64,000 bases of DNA from contig NZ_CP050975.2 of assembly GCF_012273515.2 (NCBI RefSeq), positions 2,418,001-2,482,000 on the forward strand, written 5' to 3'. A program made the translations under genes and the position numbers. This DNA comes from Streptomyces sp. RPA4-2. GTDB lineage: Bacteria; Actinomycetota; Actinomycetes; Streptomycetales; Streptomycetaceae. Below, in pieces: positions 1 to 7,773 of this stretch (its first letter is position 1; each line of letters starts with the position of its first letter). The notes under the pieces are model-generated. The model did no database searches, had not been told where the DNA came from, and worked only from the letters and a program-made list of their open reading frames with translations.

Positions 1-122
1 AGCCGGCGCAGCAGGGCCCGGTGGGTGTCGCGGTCGATCGTCCCGTCCTGCGCGAAGGGGGTCACGGGGATCGCCACGACCTCGGCGAGCGCCGCCCGCC
101 CGGTCTCGTACGTCGCTGTCAT
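1..122 (-). CDS. Dihydrodipicolinate synthase-family protein, N-terminal part only
   Basis: Only the first 40 codons lie in the window; the rest is beyond the left edge. The start ATG overlaps the stop of the GntR gene by four bases (ATGA), so the two are co-transcribed and probably translationally coupled. The visible N-terminus contains VVAIPVTPF followed by an aspartate-containing stretch and RDTHR. That is how DHDPS/N-acetylneuraminate lyase TIM barrels begin: strand 1, then the TPF loop. Family members are Schiff-base aldolases or dehydratases acting on pyruvate-derived or keto-sugar-acid substrates. With a GntR partner a catabolic role is more likely than lysine synthesis, but the active site is not visible. 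Confidence 0.7.
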   Translation of the reverse strand, partial: MTATYETGRAALAEVVAIPVTPFAQDGTIDRDTHRALLRR

Positions 123-775
123 TCCTGTCCGTCCTCCTCCCGGGCCGGGGGGAAGGCCCGTCGCACGAACGACTCGATGTGGGCGTGCAGCGCGCGGGCC
201 GCGCCGTCCGCGTCGTCGTCGAGGGCCAGACGCAGGATCTCCCGGTGCTCGCCGGCCTCGCGCTCCCAGGACGGGTCGGCGGCCCAGGCGACCGCGGAGA
301 CCAAGGCGGCCTGGTCACGGACCTCGTCGAGCATGCGGCCCAGCAGGGGGTTGCCGCAGGACACGTACAGGGCGCGGTGGAACTCCCGGTTGGCCAGGGA
401 GCGTTCGGCGGTGTCGGAGGCGTCGTCGGCGCGGGTCAGCGCGTCCCGTGCGGCGGCGAGCGAGGCTCCGCGCAGGACGGACCGGCGCAGCGCCTCCGGC
501 TCCAGTAGCAGCCGGACGTCGTACACCTCGCGCGCCATGTCCGCGTCCACCATGCGCACCGTGACGCCCTTGTACTGGTTCATCACGACGAGTCCGGTAC
601 CGGCCAGGGTCTTGAGCGCCTCACGCACGGGCGTCTTCGACACCCCGAACTGCGCGGCGAGCTCGCTCTCGACGAGGGCCTGACCAGGCGTCAACTGCCC
701 GGTGAGGATGCGGTGTTTGATCCCTTCCAGCACGAACTGCGTGCGGGACGGTATCGGTGTGGGCACAGAGGTCAT
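119..775 (-). CDS. GntR-family transcriptional regulator (FadR/FCD subgroup)
   Basis: The 218-residue protein has an N-terminal winged helix (about residues 10-75, recognition region GVSKTPVREAL) and a C-terminal helical FCD domain (about 85-205). In the FCD domain the REFHRALY motif and a later HREI histidine fit the usual metal- or ligand-binding pocket. Such proteins are mostly repressors released by organic acids or sugar acids. The stop overlaps the start of the downstream DHDPS-family gene, so it probably controls that catabolic unit and itself. A tandem 14-bp repeat and short palindromes just upstream are the likely operator. The ligand is not known. Confidence 0.88.
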   Translation of the reverse strand: MTSVPTPIPSRTQFVLEGIKHRILTGQLTPGQALVESELAAQFGVSKTPVREALKTLAGTGLVVMNQYKGVTVRMVDADMAREVYDVRLLLEPEALRRSVLRGASLAAARDALTRADDASDTAERSLANREFHRALYVSCGNPLLGRMLDEVRDQAALVSAVAWAADPSWEREAGEHREILRLALDDDADGAARALHAHIESFVRRAFPPAREEDGQE

Positions 776-786
776 GCGCGCCTCTC

Positions 787-845
787 GGATCTCACGTATC
801 GGATCTCACGTATCGCGTCTCATATATGACGTACGAAGTACGACG
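787..845 (-). promoter_or_regulatory. Candidate operator/promoter region of the GntR gene
   Basis: Immediately upstream of the regulator start there is a perfect 14-bp tandem repeat (GGATCTCACGTATC at 787-800 and 801-814), a perfect 10-bp palindrome TCATATATGA (820-829), and a GTAC-GAA-GTAC element (831-841). Clustered repeats next to a GntR gene fit autoregulation. No motif was tested experimentally or by search. Confidence 0.45.
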
Positions 846-924
846 CGATGAACGTAGGAGCGCGCTCGTGTTTCGTCAACGCTTCGGACAGAAGAAAGAA
901 AAGAAAGGGAGACGAATCGCGGAA

Positions 925-966
925 GGGCCCCTTCCGAAGCCCGGTGCGGGGCTTCGGAAGGGGCCC
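925..966 (-). terminator. Strong hairpin terminator
   Basis: An almost perfect inverted repeat with arms at 925-942 and 948-966 and a five-base loop lies downstream of the DinB-like gene (minus strand) and upstream of the GntR gene. It should separate the two transcription units. There is no long U tract, as is common in high-GC actinomycetes. Confidence 0.65.
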
Positions 967-983
967 AAGGACCCGAGGCGTAC

Positions 984-1212
984 CAGGGCGTGTTGCGATA
1001 AGTCCCGTCGGCCGCCCGGAGGGCGGGCCTCGCGGCGTCTGGTGCGTGCTCTCGGTGGGCCGGGCGGAAGCCCGCGTACTGGACGTACTCGGGTTTTCGC
1101 CCGGTGCGGCGAGAGTGCGTGCCAGGCGTCGCGAGGCAGACGGGACTTTCGTAACACGCCCTAGGGCGTGGCAGGCGTCGCGAGGCAGGCGAGACTTTCG
1201 CAACACGCCCTA
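984..1212. repeat. Cluster of three copies of a Streptomyces REP-like repeat
   Basis: Two direct copies of an approximately 42-bp element (1122-1163 and 1171-1212), each ending in ACACGCCCTA, follow a partial inverted copy beginning GGGCGTGTTGCGA at about 986. Between them lies GC-rich sequence with no supported gene. A weak relative of the element occurs at about 47942-47973. The elements look like short interspersed palindromic repeats that could fold in RNA. Confidence 0.6.
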
Positions 1213-1797
1213 GGACTTCCAGCCGGGGTCGCGGCCGCTGAGGGCGATCAGGCGGTCCAGCAACGGCGCGTCGTCCGGCACCGGCACCACGGGTCCGAAC
1301 ACGCCTCCGCCCCGGCCGGGGTCCTGGGCGGCCGCGGCGAGGAAGCCGTACGACGCGTGCAGCGCGGCCGGGTCGGGATCGTACTCCTGGCCGGTGGCGC
1401 GGGCCAGGTCCCAGCCGTGCACGACCAGTTCGTCGGCGACCACGGCACCGGCGACGGCGCCCGGCAGGGTCACCCCGCCCGCTCGGGTCTCCCCCTCCCA
1501 GGCGGCCGGGTCGCGCCAGACCTCCACGAGTTCGTCGAGTGCCTTCGGCAGGGTCCCGCGCCAGTCGGGGGCGATGTCGGGCACGGCCGTGTCGGGGCTG
1601 GTGTCGGTCCTGGCGCCCAGGTTCTTGCGTCCGGCGTCGCGGAAGGCGACGGCCAGTCCGCCGATATGCCCGAGCATGTGGTGCACCGCGTAGGCCGGGC
1701 AGGGGGTGACGTCGTCGAGCTGCCGCTCCGTCACCCCCGCCACGAGTCGCACCACGATCAGGGCCTGCGGCCCCAGGTCGAGGGTCGGGTCGGTCAT
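1210..1797 (-). CDS. TIGR03086-type DinB-like metal-binding protein
   Basis: This 195-residue protein resembles the actinobacterial TIGR03086 / mycothiol-dependent maleylpyruvate isomerase N-terminal (DinB-like four-helix) family. Visible landmarks are the early PCPAYAVHHMLGHIGG segment, supplying a histidine ligand on helix 2, and the later ELVVHGWDLARATG segment, a family hallmark with a second histidine. Length is normal. Members are presumed metal-dependent, mycothiol-linked transferases or hydrolases, but the substrate here is unknown. A good GAGGAG ribosome site precedes the ATG. It is a single gene, divergent from the MFS gene, and ends at the REP-like cluster. Confidence 0.75.
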   Translation of the reverse strand: MTDPTLDLGPQALIVVRLVAGVTERQLDDVTPCPAYAVHHMLGHIGGLAVAFRDAGRKNLGARTDTSPDTAVPDIAPDWRGTLPKALDELVEVWRDPAAWEGETRAGGVTLPGAVAGAVVADELVVHGWDLARATGQEYDPDPAALHASYGFLAAAAQDPGRGGGVFGPVVPVPDDAPLLDRLIALSGRDPGWKS

Positions 1798-2014
1798 CGG
1801 CTGCTCCTCGGTTCCGAATTCTCACAGAGTCCGCTCGTGGGGTAGACGGGCGCCGCGCCGGGAACTCATCGGCGCGGCGCCCGGGAGCGGGTGCGCGGGG
1901 TGCGGGCCACCGGTGACGGCGTGCAGTGCGAAGAAGCGCGGGTTGGAGAGACTCGCCGGTATAGGGCACCTGCCCGATCTCCGCCGGCCACCCTTAGGAC
2001 CACGATCACCTGCC

Positions 2015-3190
2015 ATGACATGGACAGTGACGCGTGTACTGCGGGACCGTGACGCGGGCCTGTATCTGACCGCGGTGGTGGTCTCCGGCTTCGGCTCGTC
2101 GGCGATGTGGCTGGTGTCGGGGATCTGGGTCAAGGACCTGACGGGCTCGAACGGTCTGGCGGCCCTGTGTGTGTTCGCGCTCTGGGCCCCCACACTCGTC
2201 GGCCCCCTCCTGGGCACGTTCGCGGACCGCACCCGTCGCCGGCCCCTGCTGATCGGCGCGAACCTGGCCCTGGCGGTGCTCCTGCCCGCTCTCCTCGCCG
2301 TGGACGCCCCGGACCGGCTGTGGATCCTGTTCGCGGTGCTCCTGGTCTACGGCGCGGCGGGCGTCGTCCATGACGCCGCCGAGTCCGCTCTGGTGGCCGC
2401 GGTGGTCGACCGGAGCCTTCTCGGGGACTTCAACGGGCTGCGCATGACGGCCAACGAGGGCATGAAGCTGGTGGCGCCGCTGGCCGGGGCGGCCCTGTAC
2501 GCGGCGTACGGCGGTGCGCGGGTCGCGCTTCTCGACGCGGTGACGTTCGCGCTGGCGGCCGGGGTGTGCGCGCTGCTGCGGGTCCGGGAAGCGCCGCCCG
2601 CCCCGGACGCCGGGACCTGGCGGTCCCGGACGGCCACGGGCGCGCGGTACGTCCTGGGGCACCCGGAACTCCGGCCGCTGGTCCTGGCCGGCGGTACGAC
2701 GATGCTCTTCGCGGGTCTCAACGGCGCCCTGATCTACGCCGTCGTCGAGGCACTGGGCCACTCCCCCGCGTACGCCGGGCTCCTCTACGCCCTCCAGGGC
2801 GCCGGTTCGGTACTGACCGGCCTGGTCTCGGGCCCGCTGTTGCGGCGGTGGGGTGAGCGTCGCTTCGCCGCGTACGGGATCGCGCTGACGGCGGTCGCGG
2901 CCGGGTCGCGTGCGGTGGCGTCCGACGGCGTGGCCCTGGTGTGCAGTGCCGCGATCGGGGCCGGGCTTCCGTGCGTGCTGATCGCCGCGTACACCGCCGT
3001 GCAGCGCGAGACGCCGGGGCGGCTGCTCGGGCGTGCCACCGCCACCGCGAACACCCTGATGTTCGCGCCGAACGCGCTCGGGCTGGCAGTCGGTGCGGGG
3101 GTGGTCGAGCTGGTCGACTGCCGCCTCCTGCTCCCGGTGCTGGCGCTCGCCCGGCTGCTGACGCTCCGGCCGCTGCTGACCCGGCGCTGA
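2015..3190 (+). CDS. MFS transporter, probable drug/metabolite exporter
   Basis: The 391-residue membrane protein has about 12 hydrophobic segments. It carries a GTFADRTRRRPLL loop (MFS motif A-like) between helices 2 and 3 and a polar central loop near residue 200. The ATG at 2015 is chosen because the hydrophobic core begins at once after a short basic N-terminus; the frame is open further upstream, but that translation is not MFS-like. It resembles the enterobactin-exporter-type / DHA3 group of actinobacterial MFS proteins. The substrate cannot be told from sequence. It is convergent with the kdgD operon, with a repeat-rich gap between them. Confidence 0.8.
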   Translation: MTWTVTRVLRDRDAGLYLTAVVVSGFGSSAMWLVSGIWVKDLTGSNGLAALCVFALWAPTLVGPLLGTFADRTRRRPLLIGANLALAVLLPALLAVDAPDRLWILFAVLLVYGAAGVVHDAAESALVAAVVDRSLLGDFNGLRMTANEGMKLVAPLAGAALYAAYGGARVALLDAVTFALAAGVCALLRVREAPPAPDAGTWRSRTATGARYVLGHPELRPLVLAGGTTMLFAGLNGALIYAVVEALGHSPAYAGLLYALQGAGSVLTGLVSGPLLRRWGERRFAAYGIALTAVAAGSRAVASDGVALVCSAAIGAGLPCVLIAAYTAVQRETPGRLLGRATATANTLMFAPNALGLAVGAGVVELVDCRLLLPVLALARLLTLRPLLTRR

Positions 3191-3194
3191 ACCT

Positions 3195-3375
3195 GCCGAC
3201 GCCCCGGGGGCGGCGCCCCGAACCCCCGCATCGGCCTGAACAGCCTCGTCCTCGAACGCCGGACGGACTGAAGGTCCCGGCCCGCGCTGAACACGCGGGG
3301 CCGGGCCACGTACCTAAGGGGCGCGAGGAACTGCGCGACCGGCCCCCACTCAGCCGCACCCGAAGACCCCCCGCC
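3195..3375. repeat. Composite Streptomyces intergenic repeat, copy 1
   Basis: The gap between two convergent genes holds a GGGGGCGGCGCCCC hairpin, a block reading CTCGTCCTCGAACGCCGGA, and a block reading GGGGCGCGAGGAACTGCGCG. The same blocks in the same order recur at 55985-56340, and the first two recur near 11950-12100. This is a dispersed non-coding element, probably transcribed as hairpins that end both flanking genes. Confidence 0.6.
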
Positions 3376-3377
3376 CC

Positions 3378-4550
3378 TCAGGACGCGGCCGTCAGTACCG
3401 CCCTCACCGCCTCCAGATCCCCCTCCGAGGCCAACCCCGCGTGATACAGCCGCAGTTCCCCCGCTCCCAGCGAAGCCGCCCGCGCCGCGTCGTCCACGAG
3501 GGTGTCCGGGCTGCCCCCCATCCCCGACACGACCGTGAAGTTGGCGGCCAAGACCGCCGCGTCCCGTCCCTGCCGCGCGAACGGTGTCAGCAGCTCCGTG
3601 CCGCCGGTGCACGGCACCACCACCCCGTCCGCCACGGAGAGGATGTGCGCGGGATCGACCCCGGCGTTCGCCCCGCAGTGGAACGAGACGGGATCGGCGT
3701 GCAGCAGCACCTGGAACCCGTCGGGCGCGGCCGCCCGAACCGCCGCGACCGTCGTCTCCTGGAGCGAGCGGGCCACCCCGTCGCGCCACGCGCGCGTGGC
3801 GCCCGCCACCTCGCTCCCGAGCAGCTTCTCGATCGCCGGCCAGCCCCCGTCCGACGGCACGGCCCCCCTCCACACGGGCTCCAGGGCCTCCCGGACGGTG
3901 GCCGCGGCCTCCCCGGCGTCGAGCCCGTGCCCCGCGTACCCGTCCCGGCACGCCGGGCAGAAGCACAGGGACATCAGGTACTGCCCGGCGTCGCCGAGTC
4001 CCACTCCGCCGATCTTGTCGTGCGCGTGCAGATGCGCCATCCCGTACCACCCGAGCGACTCCAGCTCGGTGCCCCGCGCCCCGGGCCGCACCGCCGCCTC
4101 CACCGCGAGGTCGACGAGGTACTCCTGGGTGCCGGCCTGCGCGACGCACGGCGCCCACCCGTACCGGTCGCCGTACGCGTTGACGACGGACGTGTCCGGA
4201 TGCTCGGCCCCCAGGCGGGAGTTGTGCGCGAGGACCACCCAGGTGTGCACGTCGAGCCCGGCCTCGGCGAGCGCGGCGGCGGCCGTCCCGTACGCGTCCC
4301 CGGGCGCCCAGTCCCCGGCCTCGTACGGCCGCAGCGCACGCCCGGCCCAGCGCGCGCCGTCCACCGGGTACAGGACGGCCGCGTGCGCCGCCGTCACGAT
4401 GCGGTGCCGGGGGTGACGGGGGGTCAGCGCGCGGGTGGAGTGGTAAGCGGAGGCGAGCGTCGCCTGCCGCACCCCGAGCCCGGCGATCCGCCCGGCCGCC
4501 TCCGGGTCCCCGACGACGTCCCACGGATAGACGAAGGCCGACGCCTTCAC
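3378..4550 (-). CDS. Uncharacterised TIM-barrel (glycoside hydrolase-like) protein of the kdgD operon
   Basis: The GTG start overlaps the kdgD stop (GTGA), giving 390 residues. I do not recognise a characterised family. The pattern looks like an alpha/beta barrel related to uncharacterised glycoside-hydrolase-like proteins: HTWVVLAHNSRLG near residue 120, HPDTSVVNAYGDRYGWAPC, then LESLGWYGMAHLHAHDKIG, and a conserved-looking SLCFCPACRDGY with three cysteines. No signal peptide is seen, so it should be cytosolic. Translational coupling with 5-keto-4-deoxyglucarate dehydratase suggests work on a uronate- or aldarate-derived compound, but no reaction can be assigned. Confidence 0.75.
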   Translation of the reverse strand: MKASAFVYPWDVVGDPEAAGRIAGLGVRQATLASAYHSTRALTPRHPRHRIVTAAHAAVLYPVDGARWAGRALRPYEAGDWAPGDAYGTAAAALAEAGLDVHTWVVLAHNSRLGAEHPDTSVVNAYGDRYGWAPCVAQAGTQEYLVDLAVEAAVRPGARGTELESLGWYGMAHLHAHDKIGGVGLGDAGQYLMSLCFCPACRDGYAGHGLDAGEAAATVREALEPVWRGAVPSDGGWPAIEKLLGSEVAGATRAWRDGVARSLQETTVAAVRAAAPDGFQVLLHADPVSFHCGANAGVDPAHILSVADGVVVPCTGGTELLTPFARQGRDAAVLAANFTVVSGMGGSPDTLVDDAARAASLGAGELRLYHAGLASEGDLEAVRAVLTAAS

Positions 4551-5500
4551 AGGCTCTCCCCCTCGGCCGGCTCCAGCAGCGCGTACCCGCGCTCGACCAG
4601 CTCGGCGAGCTGCTTCACATGGTCCTCGGTCGGCTCGTGCAGCGGCGGCCGTACCTCCCCCACGTCCAGTCCGCGCAGCCGCACTCCCGCCTTGACCAGC
4701 GACACGGCGTAGCCGCGCCCCTGTGCCCGCAGATCGACGAACGGCCGGTAGAACCCGTCCAGCAGCCGGTTCACGATGTCGTCGGCCCCAGCGTTCAGCG
4801 CGGCGTGGAAGGCCAGCGCAATCTCGGGCGCGAAGCAGAAGACCGCGGACGAGTACAGCGTGATGCCGATGCCCCGGTAGGCGAGCCCCGTCAGTTCGGC
4901 GGTGGGCAGCCCGTTGAAGTAGAGGAAGTCCCCGGGGGCCTCGGTGCGCACCGCGCTGACGACGCGCTGCATCAGGTCCAGGTCGCCCAGCCCGTCCTTG
5001 AAGCCGATGATCCCCTCGGTGCGGGCCAGTTCGACCACGGTCTCGGGCGTGAACACGGCGTTGTCGCGCTGGTACACCACGATGTCCAGGGAGGTGGCGG
5101 CGGCCAGTTCCCGGTAGTGGCGCAGCAGCCCCTCCTGTCCCGCGACCACGAGGTACGGCGGCATCGCGAGCAGCCCGTCGGCGCCGGCCTCCTCGGCGAG
5201 GCGCGCGAACCGTACGGCGAGCGCGGTCCCGTACCCCGCGCCCGCGACGACCGGCACCCGTCCCGCCGTCTCCTCCACGGCCGCCCGCACGCACTCCTGG
5301 AACTCCTCGGGGGCGAGCGCGTGGAACTCGCCGGTGCCGCAGCAGGCGAAGACCGCGGCGGCCCCGGCCTCGACGCCGCGGCGTACGTGCTCGCGGTAGA
5401 CGTCGAGATCGAGGGCGCCGTCGGGGCCGTACGCCGTGACGGGGAAGAACAGCGGCCCGCTGGGGATGCTGAGCCGAGCGGCAAGGGGGGCTGACGTCAC
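4547..5500 (-). CDS. kdgD: 5-dehydro-4-deoxyglucarate dehydratase
   Basis: A DHDPS-fold decarboxylating dehydratase converting 5-keto-4-deoxy-D-glucarate to 2,5-dioxopentanoate, water and CO2 (EC 4.2.1.41), a step of glucarate/galactarate breakdown leading to 2-oxoglutarate. The 317-residue product shows CCGTGEFHAL (substrate loop), VVYQRDNA with the catalytic tyrosine, and IIGFKDGLGD with the Schiff-base lysine. The GTG at 5500 is preferred over an in-frame GTG at 5530 because GGGAGAG sits six bases upstream of it. It heads an operon with the barrel protein and diverges from uronate dehydrogenase, the enzyme that starts the same route. Confidence 0.85.
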   Translation of the reverse strand: MTSAPLAARLSIPSGPLFFPVTAYGPDGALDLDVYREHVRRGVEAGAAAVFACCGTGEFHALAPEEFQECVRAAVEETAGRVPVVAGAGYGTALAVRFARLAEEAGADGLLAMPPYLVVAGQEGLLRHYRELAAATSLDIVVYQRDNAVFTPETVVELARTEGIIGFKDGLGDLDLMQRVVSAVRTEAPGDFLYFNGLPTAELTGLAYRGIGITLYSSAVFCFAPEIALAFHAALNAGADDIVNRLLDGFYRPFVDLRAQGRGYAVSLVKAGVRLRGLDVGEVRPPLHEPTEDHVKQLAELVERGYALLEPAEGESL

Positions 5501-5539
5501 GGACTCTCCCTGAGGCAGGTGCTCACGCACACAACAGCG

Positions 5540-5611
5540 GGTGCATGTTTCTGATCCATGTCCATATTTCTGAACGCGACCACGCTAAAGCGCGACCTTG
5601 GGGCCGGTCAA
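5540..5611 (-). promoter_or_regulatory. kdgD promoter with CATRTTTCTG direct repeats
   Basis: Read on the minus strand, TTGACC (5606-5611) and TAGCGT (5582-5587) are separated by 18 bases and form a good housekeeping-type promoter. Downstream, the repeats CATATTTCTG (5563-5572) and CATGTTTCTG (5544-5553), 19 bp apart, lie where a repressor could block transcription. Confidence 0.55.
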
Positions 5612-5660
5612 GCGCGCAAACCCGCAACACGGCAGCGGATTGACCGACTCCGCGCGACAC

Positions 5661-5690
5661 TTGACTCGACAGGCGGACGATCCTTAGCGT
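5661..5690 (+). promoter_or_regulatory. udh promoter
   Basis: TTGACT (5661-5666) and TAGCGT (5685-5690) are separated by 18 bases, upstream of the udh start at 5754. The -10 hexamer and spacing are identical to those of the divergent kdgD promoter, which suggests the two sides are expressed together. Confidence 0.55.
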
Positions 5691-5753
5691 GTCCATGGAT
5701 GTGAATGCCGTACAAGCATACGGCCGCTCGTGTGGCCCTGAGGAGAGACCCGC

Positions 5754-6578
5754 ATGCCCGCTCCCCGTACCGTTCTGCTCACCGGCGCCGCCGGCGGACT
5801 CGGCACCCTGATGCGGGGGCTGCTGCCGGAGCACGGCTACCGGCTGCGCCTGCTCGACCTGCTCCCGGTCGAGGGCGAGCCGGACGCGATCACCGGGGAC
5901 CTGGCCGACCGGGCCGCGCTGCGCGAGGCGGTACGCGGTGTCGACGCGATCATCCACCTCGCCGGCATCTCCCTGGAAGCCTCCTTCGACAAGATCCTCA
6001 AGGCGAACATCGAGGGGACCCACAACCTGTACGAGGCGGCGCGCGAGGAGGGCGTACGGCGTGTCGTCTTCGCCTCCTCCAACCACGCGGTCGGCTTCAC
6101 CCCGCGCCCGCCGGGGGACGCCCCGTTCGCCGAGGACTCCCTGATCCCCGTCGACACCCCCCGCCGGCCGGACACCTTCTACGGCCTGTCGAAGTCCTTC
6201 GGCGAGGACCTGGCCCAGTTCTACTGGGACAAGCACGGCCTGGAGACGGTCTCGGTCCGCATCGGCTCCTGCTTCGCGGAGCCCACCAGCGTGCGCATGC
6301 TCTCCGTGTGGATGAGCCCCGGGGACGGCGCCCGCCTCTTCCACGCGGCGCTCACCGCCGAGAACGTGGGCCACACGGTCGTCTACGGCTCGTCCGCCAA
6401 CACCCGTCTGTGGTGGGACCTGTCGACGGCACGGGCACTGGGCTACGAGCCGCAGGACGACTCCGAACCGTACGCCGAGAAGCTCATCGCCGAGCAGGGC
6501 GAGCTCGACCCGGACAATCCGGACCACGCCCACCTGGGCGGCCACTTCACCACGCACCCGCCGATCTGGCCGTACTGA
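5754..6578 (+). CDS. udh: Uronate dehydrogenase (NAD-dependent, SDR family)
   Basis: The 274-residue extended SDR protein matches uronate dehydrogenases (EC 1.1.1.203), which oxidise D-glucuronate or D-galacturonate to the aldarolactone. Seen directly are GAAGGLG (residues 11-17, NAD loop), SSNHAVG with the catalytic serine (near 109), YGLSK giving Tyr143 and Lys147, and a short C-terminal half ending HPPIWPY. The length is that of bacterial Udh. It is expressed from a promoter facing kdgD. Together they cover the first oxidation and the late dehydration of hexuronate catabolism, while an aldarate dehydratase is not in the window. A more general epimerase role is the main alternative. Confidence 0.82.
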   Translation: MPAPRTVLLTGAAGGLGTLMRGLLPEHGYRLRLLDLLPVEGEPDAITGDLADRAALREAVRGVDAIIHLAGISLEASFDKILKANIEGTHNLYEAAREEGVRRVVFASSNHAVGFTPRPPGDAPFAEDSLIPVDTPRRPDTFYGLSKSFGEDLAQFYWDKHGLETVSVRIGSCFAEPTSVRMLSVWMSPGDGARLFHAALTAENVGHTVVYGSSANTRLWWDLSTARALGYEPQDDSEPYAEKLIAEQGELDPDNPDHAHLGGHFTTHPPIWPY

Positions 6579-6600
6579 CGGCGCCGCACGGGCACGACGG

Positions 6601-6631
6601 AGCGGGCGGGCACCGAACGGGCCCGCCCGCT
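6601..6631 (+). terminator. Terminator after udh
   Basis: Inverted repeat AGCGGGCGGGC (6601-6611) and GCCCGCCCGCT (6621-6631) with a nine-base loop, 22 bases past the udh stop. Confidence 0.65.
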
Positions 6632-6847
6632 GCCGTGTTCGGGCACGAACCCTGCCCGATCCCACCCCCGCACCGGCTCCGCCCCAGGTCCGGCGCGCTC
6701 CCCCGCACCGCCGAACGGGCACAGCCGGGCATCATCGGGCGTGCAACAGGCCTGGTCAGTGCCGCGCGCCCGCTGTAGAACTTCCTCCAAGGCCCGACCG
6801 GGCCCGAACGGGCAGCGAGGACAGGACGCGGGAAGCGGGTGCCGGCC

Positions 6848-7609
6848 ATGAGCGCGGAAGAACGTCAGCGGGAGATCGTCCGAGCCGCCCGCCGTACGGG
6901 TTCGGTCGACGTCACCGCGCTCGCCGCCGAACTGGGCGTCGCCAAGGAGACCGTACGACGCGACCTGCGCGCCCTGGAGGACCACGGTCTGGTACGCCGC
7001 ACCCACGGCGGCGCCTATCCCGTCGAGAGCGCCGGATTCGAGACGACACTCGCCTTCCGCGCCACCAGCCACGTACCCGAGAAACGGCGGATCGCGACCG
7101 CGGCGGCCGAACTGCTCGGGGACGCCGAGACGGTGTTCGTCGACGAGGGCTTCACCCCACAGCTCATCGCCGAGGCACTGCCCCACGACCGGCCGCTGAC
7201 CGTGGTCACCGCCTCCCTCGCCACGGCGGGCGCGCTCGCCGAGGCGGACAACACCAGCGTCCTGCTGCTCGGCGGCCGGGTTCGCCCCGGCACCCTCGCC
7301 ACCGTGGACCACTGGACGACGAAGATGCTCGCCGGCTTCGTCATCGACCTGGCCTACATCGGCGCCAACGGCATCTCCCGCGAACACGGCCTCACCACCC
7401 CCGACCCGGCGGTCAGCGAGGTCAAGGCCCAGGCGATCAGGGCCTCCCGGCGCACGGTCTTCGCCGGGGTGCACACCAAGTTCGGGGCGGTCAGCTTCTG
7501 CCGCTTCGCGGAGATCACCGTCCTGGAGACGATCGTCACGAGCACCCTGCTCCCGACGGCCGAGGCCCACCGCTACACCTTGCAGGGACCTCAGGTCATA
7601 CGCGTCTGA
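6848..7609 (+). CDS. DeoR-family transcriptional regulator of the polyol operon
   Basis: An N-terminal DeoR helix-turn-helix (about residues 3-58, with ETVRRDLRALEDHGLVRRTHGGA) is followed by a DeoRC sugar-phosphate sensor domain, including VDEGFTPQLIAEAL and GANGISREHGLTTPD. Members repress sugar or polyol operons and are released by a phosphorylated sugar. It lies directly upstream of, and on the same strand as, the importer and dehydrogenase genes, so it is the likely local repressor. ATG 6848 is chosen; an in-frame GTG at 6839 is possible. Confidence 0.87.
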   Translation: MSAEERQREIVRAARRTGSVDVTALAAELGVAKETVRRDLRALEDHGLVRRTHGGAYPVESAGFETTLAFRATSHVPEKRRIATAAAELLGDAETVFVDEGFTPQLIAEALPHDRPLTVVTASLATAGALAEADNTSVLLLGGRVRPGTLATVDHWTTKMLAGFVIDLAYIGANGISREHGLTTPDPAVSEVKAQAIRASRRTVFAGVHTKFGAVSFCRFAEITVLETIVTSTLLPTAEAHRYTLQGPQVIRV

Positions 7610-7654
7610 AATCCGAACCGCACCGCGTCCGACATCCCCGCACCGTTCCCGTCC

Positions 7655-7710
7655 CCAATCACCTCTCCCCACCCCCACCCCCACCCCTTCCCCTTCCCCT
7701 TCCCCAGTCA
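7655..7710 (+). other. Homopyrimidine tract upstream of the importer operon
   Basis: C-runs separated by A and then TT (CCCCACCCCCACCCCCACC followed by CCTTCCCC repeats) give an almost pure pyrimidine strand of about 45 bases; the minus strand has many runs of four or more G. It sits between the regulator and the lipoprotein gene. It could form a G-quadruplex or triplex, or be low-complexity sequence. Confidence 0.5.
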
Positions 7711-7773
7711 CCCTCCCAGGGGCCCCCACACCCGGTACCACCCCATATCTCCCTATAAGTCCAGGAGTGATCC

